Origin: Paenibacillus marchantiae
GTDB lineage: Bacteria; Bacillota; Bacilli; Paenibacillales; Paenibacillaceae
DNA length: 64,000 nt
Direction: 5' to 3'
Assembly (NCBI RefSeq): GCF_028771845.1
Contig: NZ_CP118270.1
Span: forward strand, 3,472,001 to 3,536,000
Under the pieces are notes generated by a model that worked only from the letters and a program-made list of their open reading frames with translations, was not told the origin of the DNA and made no database searches. Shown here one piece after another: positions 16,989-25,421 of this stretch. Each line of letters starts with the position of its first letter. Position 1 is the first letter of the stretch. The position numbers were made by a program, and so were the translations under genes.

Positions 16989-19901
16989 ATGAAAGAGTAT
17001 ATGCAATATCCGATGTGGGACGCAGCATTACCATTGGAAGAACGATTGAATGACTTGATTGCGCGTCTGACAACGGAGGAGAAAATCCGATTAATTCCTA
17101 CACGCGAAGCCGCAGTACCCCGATTGGGAATACCCGGTTACAATGTGGGAGGCGAAGCGGCTCACGGGGTTGCCTGGATAGGTGAGGCTACCGTTTTCCC
17201 GCAGCCGCTCGGTCTGTCGAGCACCTGGAATACCAAGCTCATGCGCGAAATTGGTTCCGTCATCGGAGATGAAGCCAGAGCATACCACCATCGTGCACCG
17301 GAGCGTCACGGCTTGACCTTATGGGCGCCAACTGTCGATCTGGAACGTGATCCCCGTTGGGGGAGAACGGAAGAAGGATATGGTGAGGACCCCGTACTGA
17401 CAGGTGAAATGTCGGCAGCTCTTGTGAAGGGTATGCAGGGTAATCATTCTTTCTATCTTAAAATGGTAGCGACGTTGAAGCACTTTTTTGCCAACAATAA
17501 CGAGAAGGATCGGTTGAATTGTTCATCCAGCATCGATCCGCGGAACTTGCGTGAATATTATTTAAAAGCATTCGAGACGCCTTTCGTAGAAGGCGGGGCC
17601 TTTTCCATGATGACAGCCTACAATTCGATCAACGGCACACCCGCTATTGAAAGTCCATATGTGAATGATGTGGTCAAGGGTGAGTGGGCTATGCCTGGAT
17701 TTATCGTGTGTGACGGGGGAGATTTGTCCCAGACGGTCAATTATCACGGTTATCATGCTATGCATGCGGAATCGGCAGCAGGGGCTATAAAGGCAGGTGT
17801 GGACTGTCTGACGGACGAGGTTGACTTGGTAGTATCTGCCTTGGAAGAGGCGCTTGAGCGTAACTTGCTGGAGGTCGAGGATCTTGACCGGGCCATTCGT
17901 AATATTTTTGGCGTGCGGATGCGGCTTGGACAACTGGATCAGACGGGACTTAACCCGTATGCTTCAATATCGGAATCTGTATTGTGTGCGCCTGAACATG
18001 CCAAATTAAGTTATAGAGCAGCAGCCGAGTCTATCGTTTTACTCAAAAATGACGGACTGCTTCCTCTCCAATCGGAAAGATTACAGAAGGTTAGCGTAAT
18101 CGGTCCCCTCGCGGATGTGGTCTATACCGATTGGTATAGCGGCACACTGCCTTATCGTGTTACCGTTTTGGAAGGACTACGCAAGCAGCTTGCTGGAGCT
18201 GAAATATCTTTTGCAGATGGGAATGATCGCATCAGCCTGAAGACAGCCGATGGAAAGGTGATCACGCTCGGTGCTGAAGGAAAGCTTGTAGCCGTGCCGG
18301 AAGGTAGTGCGGAGGCCGCTGAGTTCATCCATCAGGACTTGGGCTGGGGAAGTCATACGCTTCGCAGTGTGAAAAATAATCGCTATGTTTCGTTAACCGA
18401 ACAGGGCATCTATCAGGCGAATGCGCCGGAGATTGGTGGCTGGTTCGTCAAGGAAGTGGTACAGATTGATTCACAAGCGGATGGAACCAGCACGTTGCGT
18501 ACGTGGAACGGACTGCCACTGAGGCTGGATGAACATCAGGGGCAACTGGTGCTGTCCCCAACGCCGGAACAAAAAGACGAGGACTTGAGTTCATCTGGTA
18601 ACCCGGATGCCGTAGAAGGGAAGCAGAAACCTCCTGTGTTCAAGCTGGACATTGTTGCTAACGGAATAGAGCAGGCGAAAAAAGCTGCTCAGAATAGTGA
18701 CGTTTCTATCGTTGTTGTAGGTAATAGTCCATATATTAACGGCAAAGAGGAGATCGATCGCCCAAGTCTGCTGCTTCCGCCTGAGCAGGCCCGACTGGTA
18801 AGAGAAGTCTGCCAAGTGAACCCGAATACGGTCGTTGTCATTGTTGGCAGTTATCCATTTGCACTGCAAGAGTTAAAAGACGTGGCTCCGGCAATCGTAT
18901 ACCTGACGCATGCAGGCCAAGAATTGGGGAATGCGGTTACGGATGTTCTGCTCGGTAATTATGCTCCTGCTGGTAGACTGAATATGACATGGTATGAGGA
19001 TGAATCACAGCTGCCTGACATCATGGATTACGACATTATTCATAACGGTACAACCTATATGTATCATGAAGGTCCAGTCCTGTATCCCTTTGGTCATGGA
19101 TTAACCTATTCGGAATTTGAGTATAAGGCGATTCGAGTGGAGCGGGCACAGGGATCTTCTGGAGATGATGTGCTGAAGATTGAAGTGCAGGTCGAGAACA
19201 AAGGGGCACGTGCCAGCGATGAAGTGGTGCAGGTGTACGGGCACGCCCAAACTTCACGGGTGAAGCGACCACAACGTCAGTTGATCGCTTTCCGACGCAT
19301 TCATCTTGCTTCTGGCGCCGTGGAAACTCTATCTTTCGAAATTCCTGTTCAAAAACTGGCCTTCTGGGATGTAACTCGAGACAAATATTGTCTTGAATCC
19401 GCCGCCTGGTCGATCATGGCTGGACGTTCCTCAGCAGATATTCGTCAGACCGCAGAAATTCTCATCGAGGGTGAAACTATTCCTGCACGCGCGCTGAATC
19501 TGCCTACATTTGCGGAAAATTACGATGCATATGCAGGCGTTCTGTTGGATGAGTGTCTGGAAGGGCGTTCAGCCGTCCGAGCCATTGCTTCAGGCGAACC
19601 GCTGTATCATGAAGGTCGTTCTTCCTGGATTTCATTCCACGACAATGTTTTCCGGCAAGCTAGTGCGTTTGAGGGTCGGGTGGCAGCCTTCGGAGAGGGT
19701 GGCGAATTGGAGATTCGGGCGGAAGGTCCGGAAGGCCCACTGCTCGGCACTTGTGTCGTTCCTGGTCCCGCTGGAACAGTCAACGGGAAGAATCTTCAGT
19801 GGAGCACAGTTCGCTTTTCCCTGAAGGGAGAGCGTGAGATTGACCAGCTCTGCATTGTTTTCAGGGGCGGTGCAGCCCTTCAGCAATTTGTGTTGAAATA
19901 A
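16989..19901 (+). CDS. Beta-glucosidase/beta-xylosidase, GH3, with inserted beta-trefoil-like domain
   Basis: Removes beta-linked glucose or xylose from the ends of oligosaccharides; there is no signal peptide, so it acts inside the cell. 970 residues, long for GH3. The barrel domain has the nucleophile D242 in GFIVCDGGDLS, a xylosidase-like version of GFVVSDWGA. The alpha/beta domain resumes with VSIVVVGNSPYINGKEEIDRP (acid/base region) and continues to LYPFGHGLTYSEFEY and a fibronectin III-like domain. Residues about 410-535 form an insertion with repeated RISLKTADGKV, HTLRSVKNNRYVSL and STLRTWNGLPLRL units, resembling a fascin-like beta-trefoil. RBS AAGGAGGG (16975-16982) precedes ATG 16989 and abuts the kinase stop codon. 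Confidence 0.92.
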   Translation: MKEYMQYPMWDAALPLEERLNDLIARLTTEEKIRLIPTREAAVPRLGIPGYNVGGEAAHGVAWIGEATVFPQPLGLSSTWNTKLMREIGSVIGDEARAYHHRAPERHGLTLWAPTVDLERDPRWGRTEEGYGEDPVLTGEMSAALVKGMQGNHSFYLKMVATLKHFFANNNEKDRLNCSSSIDPRNLREYYLKAFETPFVEGGAFSMMTAYNSINGTPAIESPYVNDVVKGEWAMPGFIVCDGGDLSQTVNYHGYHAMHAESAAGAIKAGVDCLTDEVDLVVSALEEALERNLLEVEDLDRAIRNIFGVRMRLGQLDQTGLNPYASISESVLCAPEHAKLSYRAAAESIVLLKNDGLLPLQSERLQKVSVIGPLADVVYTDWYSGTLPYRVTVLEGLRKQLAGAEISFADGNDRISLKTADGKVITLGAEGKLVAVPEGSAEAAEFIHQDLGWGSHTLRSVKNNRYVSLTEQGIYQANAPEIGGWFVKEVVQIDSQADGTSTLRTWNGLPLRLDEHQGQLVLSPTPEQKDEDLSSSGNPDAVEGKQKPPVFKLDIVANGIEQAKKAAQNSDVSIVVVGNSPYINGKEEIDRPSLLLPPEQARLVREVCQVNPNTVVVIVGSYPFALQELKDVAPAIVYLTHAGQELGNAVTDVLLGNYAPAGRLNMTWYEDESQLPDIMDYDIIHNGTTYMYHEGPVLYPFGHGLTYSEFEYKAIRVERAQGSSGDDVLKIEVQVENKGARASDEVVQVYGHAQTSRVKRPQRQLIAFRRIHLASGAVETLSFEIPVQKLAFWDVTRDKYCLESAAWSIMAGRSSADIRQTAEILIEGETIPARALNLPTFAENYDAYAGVLLDECLEGRSAVRAIASGEPLYHEGRSSWISFHDNVFRQASAFEGRVAAFGEGGELEIRAEGPEGPLLGTCVVPGPAGTVNGKNLQWSTVRFSLKGEREIDQLCIVFRGGAALQQFVLK

Positions 19902-19932
19902 GTTGATTTGTTGATCTTCATAATGCATGGCC

Positions 19933-19974
19933 AAAAGGCTGTCCTGGCACTGAATTTAGTGCGACAGCCTTTTT
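19933..19974 (+). terminator. Intrinsic terminator after GH3
   Basis: AAAAGGCTGTC (19933-19943) pairs with GACAGCCTTTT (19963-19973), with a second inner hairpin GCACT/AGTGC. T's follow. Confidence 0.9.
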
Positions 19975-20078
19975 GCGCTGTTATCCCCAGTGACCTTTTT
20001 TACATAGGCCGTATATTCAACTGCAGAACAACCCACAATAACGTTGTTGTTTTCTGATTCTGTAAAGGTGGTTGAGGT

Positions 20079-21380
20079 ATGAAAGATAAAAAGTGGGACC
20101 TCGTCGCACTCGCTTCCATCCCGGTTATTATGACACTGGGTAACTCTATGCTGATCCCCATCCTTCCGCAGATTGAGCGTGAATTGAAAGTGTCCTCATT
20201 CAAGGTCAGCATGTTAATTACGGTTTATGCGGTCGTCGCAATCCTGCTCATTCCACTTGCAGGATATCTGTCGGATCGATTCGGCAGGAAAGCCGTTATT
20301 ATCCCCAGTCTCATCATTGCAGCCGCAGGAGGCGCGGTAGCAGGAGGAGCAGCCTGGATGCTAGATGGAAATGTGGCATACTGGAGTATTCTCGGTGGCA
20401 GACTTTTGCAAGGGATAGGAGCAGCAGGGGCTTTCCCGATTGTCATTCCATTGGTGGGTGATATGTTCGATGATGAAAACGAGGTAAGTAAAAGCCTTGG
20501 CATTATTGAAACCTCGAATACCTTCGGCAAGGTACTAAGTCCGATTTTGGGTGCAGCTTTGGCTGTATGGATTTGGTATTTGCCTTTTATGGCTATTCCG
20601 GTACTTTGTGTGCTTTCATTGGTTCTGGTTATTTTTCTGGTGAAAACACCCAAGAGGAAGGAAGAACCAAAGAGCTTTCCCGAATTTGTTGCTTCCATCC
20701 GCAGTGTGCTGAAAGAAAAGGGCCGCTGGCTGTATGCGATTTTTGCGATTGGCGGTATTTGCATGTTTGTTCTCTTTGGTGTGCTCTTTTATCTATCGGA
20801 GACGTTGGAATCGGAGTTCAAATTAAAGGGTGTACTTAAAGGACTTGTACTTGCTATACCACTGGCAGCCTTGTGTCTGGCGTCTTTCTTTGCTGGAAAA
20901 TGGATAGGAAAGAACAAGACACGGATGAAATGGCTTGGTTTTATCGGACTTGCTGTTTTAACTGTATCTCTTGGCGTGATCGGGCTTTTTGACAACATTT
21001 ATGTAGTTGTTGGTTTGTTCACCCTTGGTGGAGCGGGAATAGGCGCTACGCTGCCATGTCTGGATGCTATGGTTACTGAAGGGGTGGACAAGGAACAACG
21101 CGGCACCATCACGGCGTTATTCAGCAGCATGCGTTTTATCGGTGTGTCTCTCGGTCCTCCTGTCGTGTCATTGTTGATCTCTTCCCACCATTTCCTTCTG
21201 TTTGGTATTCTCGCCGCGTCGGGGGCGGTGGGAGGGCTACTCACGTTATTGGCAGTCAAGCCAGATAAGGGAAATCAGCCCACATCAGGCAGTGGTCAAA
21301 ATCAACGTGAACGTGATTATGATGAAGTGAAACAGCCCAGTGGTTATCTGCCGGGGCGGAGAAAGAAAAGTCCACTCTGA
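20079..21380 (+). CDS. MFS transporter, DHA1-type drug/metabolite exporter
   Basis: 433-residue membrane protein of the major facilitator superfamily, probably a proton-driven efflux pump. About 12 transmembrane segments are visible. The motif-A loop is YLSDRFGRKAVIIP between segments 2 and 3, and GGRLLQGIGAAGAFPIVIPLVGD corresponds to motif B and the start of motif C, typical of 12- and 14-TM exporters. The C-terminal tail is hydrophilic (GNQPTSGSGQNQRERDYDEV). Start ATG 20079 with AAAGGTGG about 8 nt upstream. It is monocistronic. No regulator sits next to it; the MarR gene to the right belongs to the opposite-strand pump. The substrate is unknown. Confidence 0.87.
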   Translation: MKDKKWDLVALASIPVIMTLGNSMLIPILPQIERELKVSSFKVSMLITVYAVVAILLIPLAGYLSDRFGRKAVIIPSLIIAAAGGAVAGGAAWMLDGNVAYWSILGGRLLQGIGAAGAFPIVIPLVGDMFDDENEVSKSLGIIETSNTFGKVLSPILGAALAVWIWYLPFMAIPVLCVLSLVLVIFLVKTPKRKEEPKSFPEFVASIRSVLKEKGRWLYAIFAIGGICMFVLFGVLFYLSETLESEFKLKGVLKGLVLAIPLAALCLASFFAGKWIGKNKTRMKWLGFIGLAVLTVSLGVIGLFDNIYVVVGLFTLGGAGIGATLPCLDAMVTEGVDKEQRGTITALFSSMRFIGVSLGPPVVSLLISSHHFLLFGILAASGAVGGLLTLLAVKPDKGNQPTSGSGQNQRERDYDEVKQPSGYLPGRRKKSPL

Positions 21381-21391
21381 ATTAAAATATA

Positions 21392-21444
21392 AAAACGCGT
21401 TTACTCTGAGGGATGTATCTTTCCTCACAGAGTAAACGCGTTTT
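21392..21444. terminator. Bidirectional terminator with 17-bp perfect stem
   Basis: AAAACGCGTTTACTCTG (21392-21408) and its exact complement (21428-21444) form a long stem between two convergent MFS genes. Each strand carries a T-rich flank. Confidence 0.9.
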
Positions 21445-21474
21445 AATGAATCGAAGGATAACAGTGTAGTTACA

Positions 21475-22797
21475 TCAATTATCTTTTTGCTGAGTAGTTG
21501 TGTTCTTCTCGGTTGCAGTCTCGGTAAGCTCATGCCGATCGGAATCCTGGGCAGCGATATGTGTATGCGTCAATAACGGATGCACAGGCACCGCAAACCC
21601 TCCATTTCGTTTCCCTTGAATCAGGTATATCAGGAGGAATAGAATCATGAACACAATGGAATAACGGTACATATCGGTATAACTGGTTATGGAAGCAATA
21701 GCGCCCAGCAGAAGTGCTCCCAGAGCAATCCCCAGATCCAGCGTATTCAGAAACATGCCGTTAGCCATACCGCGCTGTGAAGGGGAGACAATCTGAATCA
21801 TCCAGGTCTGCATGGAAGACTGTATTGAACCATATCCAATTCCATATAAAAATGCAGCGACAAACAAGATGGACATCGACGAAGCGTAAGAGAGCGTGAT
21901 CAGTCCAGCAGCGATGAATATCGCTCCGGGAATCAGTAAGGCTTTTGGACCTTTACTGTCATAGATCCGACCTGCAAACGGTCTAACCAGCAGTACAGCG
22001 AGAGCATTAAACAAAAAGAACAGTGCAGGGTTAGCCAGGTTGGCTTCCTTTCCGTACAAAACGATGAATCCGACCAGTCCGCCATACGTGATGGACAGTA
22101 AACAATTCAGTACACTTGGCAGAATCAGTTTGCGATTGAAAGGCGTCTTTACTTTGGTGCCTGATATCGCAGCTGTTCCAACAGGAGGTGTTGGTATCAC
22201 CTCATCATTGACCCTACGAGCTTTCTTGCGTGTCAGTGAATAGCTGAGCGGATAGATGACCACAATAACACCTGCCGTACATAACATGAGTGTCATGAAC
22301 CCGGCACCCTGAAGCAACGTGACCCCAATAATGGGACCCATGGACATGGCCAGACTTGTAGACAGGCCGAAATAGCCCATACCTTCACCCATCCGTTTCA
22401 CAGGCACAATATCCGACGCCATAGTCGGGAAAGCCGTGCTACTCATACCGAATCCGATACCGAACACCATGCGCAGCAATAACAGGACCGCAATCCCAGC
22501 AGCAAAATAATATCCAAGTGTAGCGAGTAAGGCAACTGTCAGGCCAATATAGATCATGGCATTACGAAGACCCTTCTCCAATGCTTTGGCTGAATAGAGC
22601 CGGGCAGCAATGGCGCTAAGGGCAAAAAGACAGGTGAAGAGGCTGACTTCAAAGGCATTGGCGTGAAAACGGTCCTGCACATAAGAAGGCAGTGGGGATA
22701 CAATCATGTGGAGTTGTAGAAAGAGTAGAAAGTTACATAACATGAGCAGGATAAAATCGGTGGTCCATAGTTTGACTTGCGATGATTGTGATTTCAT
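21475..22797 (-). CDS. MFS transporter controlled by MarR partner
   Basis: 440-residue, about 12-TM exporter of the major facilitator superfamily, similar in layout to B. subtilis YwoG/YfmO-type pumps. Recognisable parts are the first helix NFLLFLQLHMIVSPLPSYVQDRF, the shortened motif A (AARLYSAKALEKG), LLLRMVFGIGFGMSSTAFPTMASDIV (motif B/C region) and FAGRIYDSKGPKALLIPG (second motif A). The tail ends in a polar THTHIAAQ...TTTQQKDN stretch. GGGGGAAT precedes the ATG at 22797. It lies 31 nt behind marR and shares its promoter, so it is probably induced by the ligand that releases MarR. Confidence 0.88.
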   Translation of the reverse strand: MKSQSSQVKLWTTDFILLMLCNFLLFLQLHMIVSPLPSYVQDRFHANAFEVSLFTCLFALSAIAARLYSAKALEKGLRNAMIYIGLTVALLATLGYYFAAGIAVLLLLRMVFGIGFGMSSTAFPTMASDIVPVKRMGEGMGYFGLSTSLAMSMGPIIGVTLLQGAGFMTLMLCTAGVIVVIYPLSYSLTRKKARRVNDEVIPTPPVGTAAISGTKVKTPFNRKLILPSVLNCLLSITYGGLVGFIVLYGKEANLANPALFFLFNALAVLLVRPFAGRIYDSKGPKALLIPGAIFIAAGLITLSYASSMSILFVAAFLYGIGYGSIQSSMQTWMIQIVSPSQRGMANGMFLNTLDLGIALGALLLGAIASITSYTDMYRYSIVFMILFLLIYLIQGKRNGGFAVPVHPLLTHTHIAAQDSDRHELTETATEKNTTTQQKDN

Positions 22798-22828
22798 TAG
22801 TTGTTCATTCCCCCTGGTGTAAAATTCG

Positions 22829-23257
22829 TTACAGGTTGCTGTTCATGAGGGAAAGAGTATGTCTAAATGCTTCCATCTGGTCTTCGGGTATACCTTCAAT
22901 CAGATTTTTATTCATTTCTCTTTCGAGCGGAACAAGCTGGTCAAGCAATATCTTTCCTTCATCGGTCAAGTAGAGCAAGTAGGCTCTGCGATCCTGTTCG
23001 CTGGTCCGGCGTTCGACCCAGCCTTTCTTTTCCAACAGATCAATAATGCGGGCAGTTGTGGGCTGGTCCTTATAAACGCGATTGGCGACTTCCTTCTGGT
23101 TCACGCCTTCGCCTCTGCCGATATTGAACAGAACGGAAAACTGCTCTGTCGTAATATCATAGGGTTTGAATCGTATGGCTAGTACAGCCGACGCCTTGCG
23201 ATGTGTCATGCCCAGCATGAATCCAATGGATTGATCGAGTGAATAATCGTTCCCCAT
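22829..23257 (-). CDS. MarR-family transcriptional repressor
   Basis: 142-residue dimeric winged-helix repressor. The wing and recognition region read TTEQFSVLFNIGRGEGVNQKEVANRVYKDQPTTARIIDLLEKKGWVERRTSEQDRRAYLLYLTDEG, the classical MarR core. Start ATG 23257 with AGAGAGGA about 7 nt upstream. It is the first gene of a two-gene operon with the MFS pump. A consensus promoter and a 12-bp palindrome that touches its -10 box lie upstream, so autoregulation is likely. Confidence 0.92.
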   Translation of the reverse strand: MGNDYSLDQSIGFMLGMTHRKASAVLAIRFKPYDITTEQFSVLFNIGRGEGVNQKEVANRVYKDQPTTARIIDLLEKKGWVERRTSEQDRRAYLLYLTDEGKILLDQLVPLEREMNKNLIEGIPEDQMEAFRHTLSLMNSNL

Positions 23258-23302
23258 ATAATCCTCTCTTTCTTAAAATAAAAATAGTCTCAATTCATTT
23301 AC

Positions 23303-23314
23303 TTGTTATAACAA
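23303..23314. promoter_or_regulatory. Palindromic operator candidate for MarR
   Basis: TTGTTATAACAA is a perfect 12-bp palindrome directly after, and overlapping by 1 nt, the -10 box of the marR promoter. This is where a MarR dimer would block initiation. Confidence 0.6.
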
Positions 23315-23342
23315 CTATATGCTAAACATTTAATTTTGTCAA
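23314..23342 (-). promoter_or_regulatory. Sigma-A promoter of marR-MFS operon
   Basis: On the minus strand a perfect TTGACA (23342-23337) is followed by a 17-nt spacer and TATAGT (23319-23314). Transcription would start near 23307, inside the palindrome. Confidence 0.85.
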
Positions 23343-23556
23343 AACGGATTTATGAATATCGGCGTCATGATAACACCCTTTCATATGAGATTGGCAGTGG
23401 AATAATGTTTTATGTGAACATTGAAATATGCAAACGTTGGTAAATATTGATAAAATAGAAGTGCCGCTGTATCGCGGTAATTGGGCCACATGATGGTGAG
23501 GTTACGAAGACGAATCCGCTCCAGCTGATTCTGGAGCTGACTGAGGAGAGCTGAGT

Positions 23557-24030
23557 ATGCTGAAGAACATTCCCGCAATAATACCTCCGGAACTGCTGAA
23601 GATCATGTCTGAAATGGGTCATGGAGACGAACTAGTACTGGCTGATGGCAACTTCCCCGCAGCCAGTCATGCCCAGCGGTTGATTCGCTGTGATGCGCTG
23701 GGTACCGTGGAGTTACTGGATGCCATTTTAAGTTTGTATCCACTCGATACGTACGCTGAGCGTCCAGCAGCCGTTATGCAGGTCGTCAAGGGGGATCAGG
23801 TGGTGCCTATCATCTGGGAAGACTATCGCAGGCTGATCCTTGACCATGAGGGCATCACGGATGCCTTTGATCATGAAGAGCGTTTTGCTTTTTATGAGCG
23901 GGCTTCTCGCGCCTATGTCATTGTTGCAACCGGTGAACGTGCGCAGTATGCCAATTTGATTTTGAAAAAAGGTGTCATTTTTCCAGATACAGAGCCTTAC
24001 CCACAAGCGAAAAAAGTTGAACTGAACTGA
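23557..24030 (+). CDS. fucU: L-fucose mutarotase (RbsD/FucU family)
   Basis: Interconverts the alpha and beta anomers of L-fucose so that the kinase and isomerase route can run. 157 residues. The protein starts LKNIPAIIPPELLKIMSEMGHGDELVLADGNFPA, the conserved FucU/RbsD opening with the catalytic His in MGHGDE, and contains RFAFYERASRAYVIVATGERAQYANLILKKGV, diagnostic for FucU rather than RbsD. Start ATG 23557 with GAGGAGA about 8 nt upstream. The leader holds a 7-bp hairpin (GCTCCAG 23518-23524, CTGGAGC 23531-23537). It stands alone; a weak cre-like sequence lies at 23428-23442. Fucose from xyloglucan side chains is a plausible source. Confidence 0.9.
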   Translation: MLKNIPAIIPPELLKIMSEMGHGDELVLADGNFPAASHAQRLIRCDALGTVELLDAILSLYPLDTYAERPAAVMQVVKGDQVVPIIWEDYRRLILDHEGITDAFDHEERFAFYERASRAYVIVATGERAQYANLILKKGVIFPDTEPYPQAKKVELN

Positions 24031-24038
24031 ATCCAAGC

Positions 24039-25157
24039 TCAAGGCGACGGGGCGGCAGAAGCCTCGCTCGCCTTTTTGCTTTTCCCAAATCGCAGCCAAT
24101 AAACAACAACATATAATATAGGCATACTCTCGATAAGCACGGCATATGTAGCAATGGCGTAAGAACGAATGGCTAATTCATAGGAAGCCGCGTCTTTTGC
24201 ATATTGAAGCACATAAGAAGCCGCAGTTCCGGCTAGCAAGTAAACTACCGTTTTTTCCTGCCGAACTCCGGTAAGTTTAGCAAGACAAACGGAGGCGACG
24301 TATAACAGAAACGAGCTGCGAGTAAACATGGTCGTAGACCAGATGGCAATTAGGAAAGGGTCCAGGTTATCCAGAAAATCGCCGTAACGGGCAAAACGTA
24401 TCATCTCCAGCAAAGGGTAGCGAAGACTGCTGGCTTCGTAAGGTCCAAAATTCATTAACGTAAACATCCAGAACACGATAATGAATAATGCAAGCGTAGA
24501 ACCTGCAAATAACATACTTCGTAGAAGCGGCCGCCTGAAAGCAATGGCAGGGGCGAGGAACAGGAACATCATCCATTCGGAAAACCAGGGCATGGTTGAA
24601 AACGAGCCTGTTAAAATTTCTTTCAGATCATGATGCGTTACCATGGCAAGCAGTACATCAGGATTCCCCCCACCCATTACAGCAGGCATGAGAAAAGTAG
24701 AGGTGAAGATTTGCACCAGAAATATCCCTTCTGATAAATAGACAATGGTAATCAAACCTGAGCGCGCTGAAAGGCTGATACATAAAATAGTTACGGTTGC
24801 TGTCAGCCATATGGGTGTCTCGGGTAAATACATGGATTGCAGAAAAACGATGAAATTCTCTACGTCAACGGATATCAAATACAGGCACAGTAATACAATG
24901 AGGCCGAGGAACAGCTTGTGAACGGCCTTGCCCACAATTTCTTCACCGAAATCAATCCAGGGTCGATCAGGGTAAACCGCTCCCAATCTGTATGTGAAAA
25001 AGAGAAGAATCAGACTGATCGCAAACCCGCCAAGGATGGATATCCACCCTTGATAACCGCTCATTTTGAACAAGCGCTGCAGAAGAAAAGCGATGGGTTC
25101 GGAATACAGGTAGACAAACATAAAACGGTACGCTTGTCCGGCAGACAATTTGATCAT
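24039..25157 (-). CDS. GerB-type spore germination permease subunit
   Basis: Inner spore membrane B subunit of a GerA-type nutrient germinant receptor, related to APC-superfamily amino acid permeases and implicated in germinant binding and ion conductance. 372 residues, about 10 hydrophobic segments, starting AGQAYRFMFVYLYSEPIAFLLQRLF, which is a somewhat unusual first helix. The end is polar (GKSKKASEASAAPSP). Start ATG 25157 with AAAGGAGC upstream. It is the last gene of the operon, 14 nt after the small D-type gene. The order A-C-D-B differs from the A-B-C of B. subtilis gerA. Confidence 0.92.
   Translation of the reverse strand: MIKLSAGQAYRFMFVYLYSEPIAFLLQRLFKMSGYQGWISILGGFAISLILLFFTYRLGAVYPDRPWIDFGEEIVGKAVHKLFLGLIVLLCLYLISVDVENFIVFLQSMYLPETPIWLTATVTILCISLSARSGLITIVYLSEGIFLVQIFTSTFLMPAVMGGGNPDVLLAMVTHHDLKEILTGSFSTMPWFSEWMMFLFLAPAIAFRRPLLRSMLFAGSTLALFIIVFWMFTLMNFGPYEASSLRYPLLEMIRFARYGDFLDNLDPFLIAIWSTTMFTRSSFLLYVASVCLAKLTGVRQEKTVVYLLAGTAASYVLQYAKDAASYELAIRSYAIATYAVLIESMPILYVVVYWLRFGKSKKASEASAAPSP
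24041..24077 (+). terminator. Terminator of fucU, inside the 3' end of the gerB-like gene
   Basis: AAGGCGA (24041-24047) pairs with TCGCCTT (24068-24074), followed by TTTTT. It overlaps the last codons of the convergent germination gene. Confidence 0.75.
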
Positions 25158-25171
25158 GGCGTGCTCCTTTC

Positions 25172-25378
25172 TTAGCCAAACAAGCGGTCTGCCCAGCCAA
25201 AGACCAGCCTGATGACATCATTGGGATTAGGCCATCCCGGTACAGAGACAGCCAACGTATTCCACAGCAGAAATATCCCCAGCAGAATGAAATAGGCCCG
25301 TTTCATTCCTTTTTTGCTGGACTTGATCATGGGCCACTCCAGTATGTACAGTACGGCAAACAAAACAACAGCAATCAT
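25172..25378 (-). CDS. Small two-TM protein, probable D subunit of germinant receptor
   Basis: 68 residues: first hydrophobic segment MIAVVLFAVLYILEWPMI, basic turn KSSKKGMKRA, second segment YFILLGIFLLWNTLAVSV, then a polar tail with PGWPNPNDVIRLVFGWADRLF. It has a very strong RBS (TAGGAGGT) 5-6 nt before the ATG at 25378, so it is surely translated. Small two-TM D proteins (GerKD/GerUD type) are known beside some Bacillus germination operons, where they tune receptor output. Position between the gerC-like and gerB-like genes supports that role. The assignment rests on size, topology and context, not on sequence identity. Confidence 0.8.
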   Translation of the reverse strand: MIAVVLFAVLYILEWPMIKSSKKGMKRAYFILLGIFLLWNTLAVSVPGWPNPNDVIRLVFGWADRLFG

Positions 25379-25421
25379 TGGTTTACCTCCTAAAGTGGCC
25401 TGAAGCTTTCCTCTGTTCCTA

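Noticed and set aside
23428..23442. cre-like sequence before fucU
   Set aside because: Only 11 of 14 to the strict consensus, so not called as a feature.
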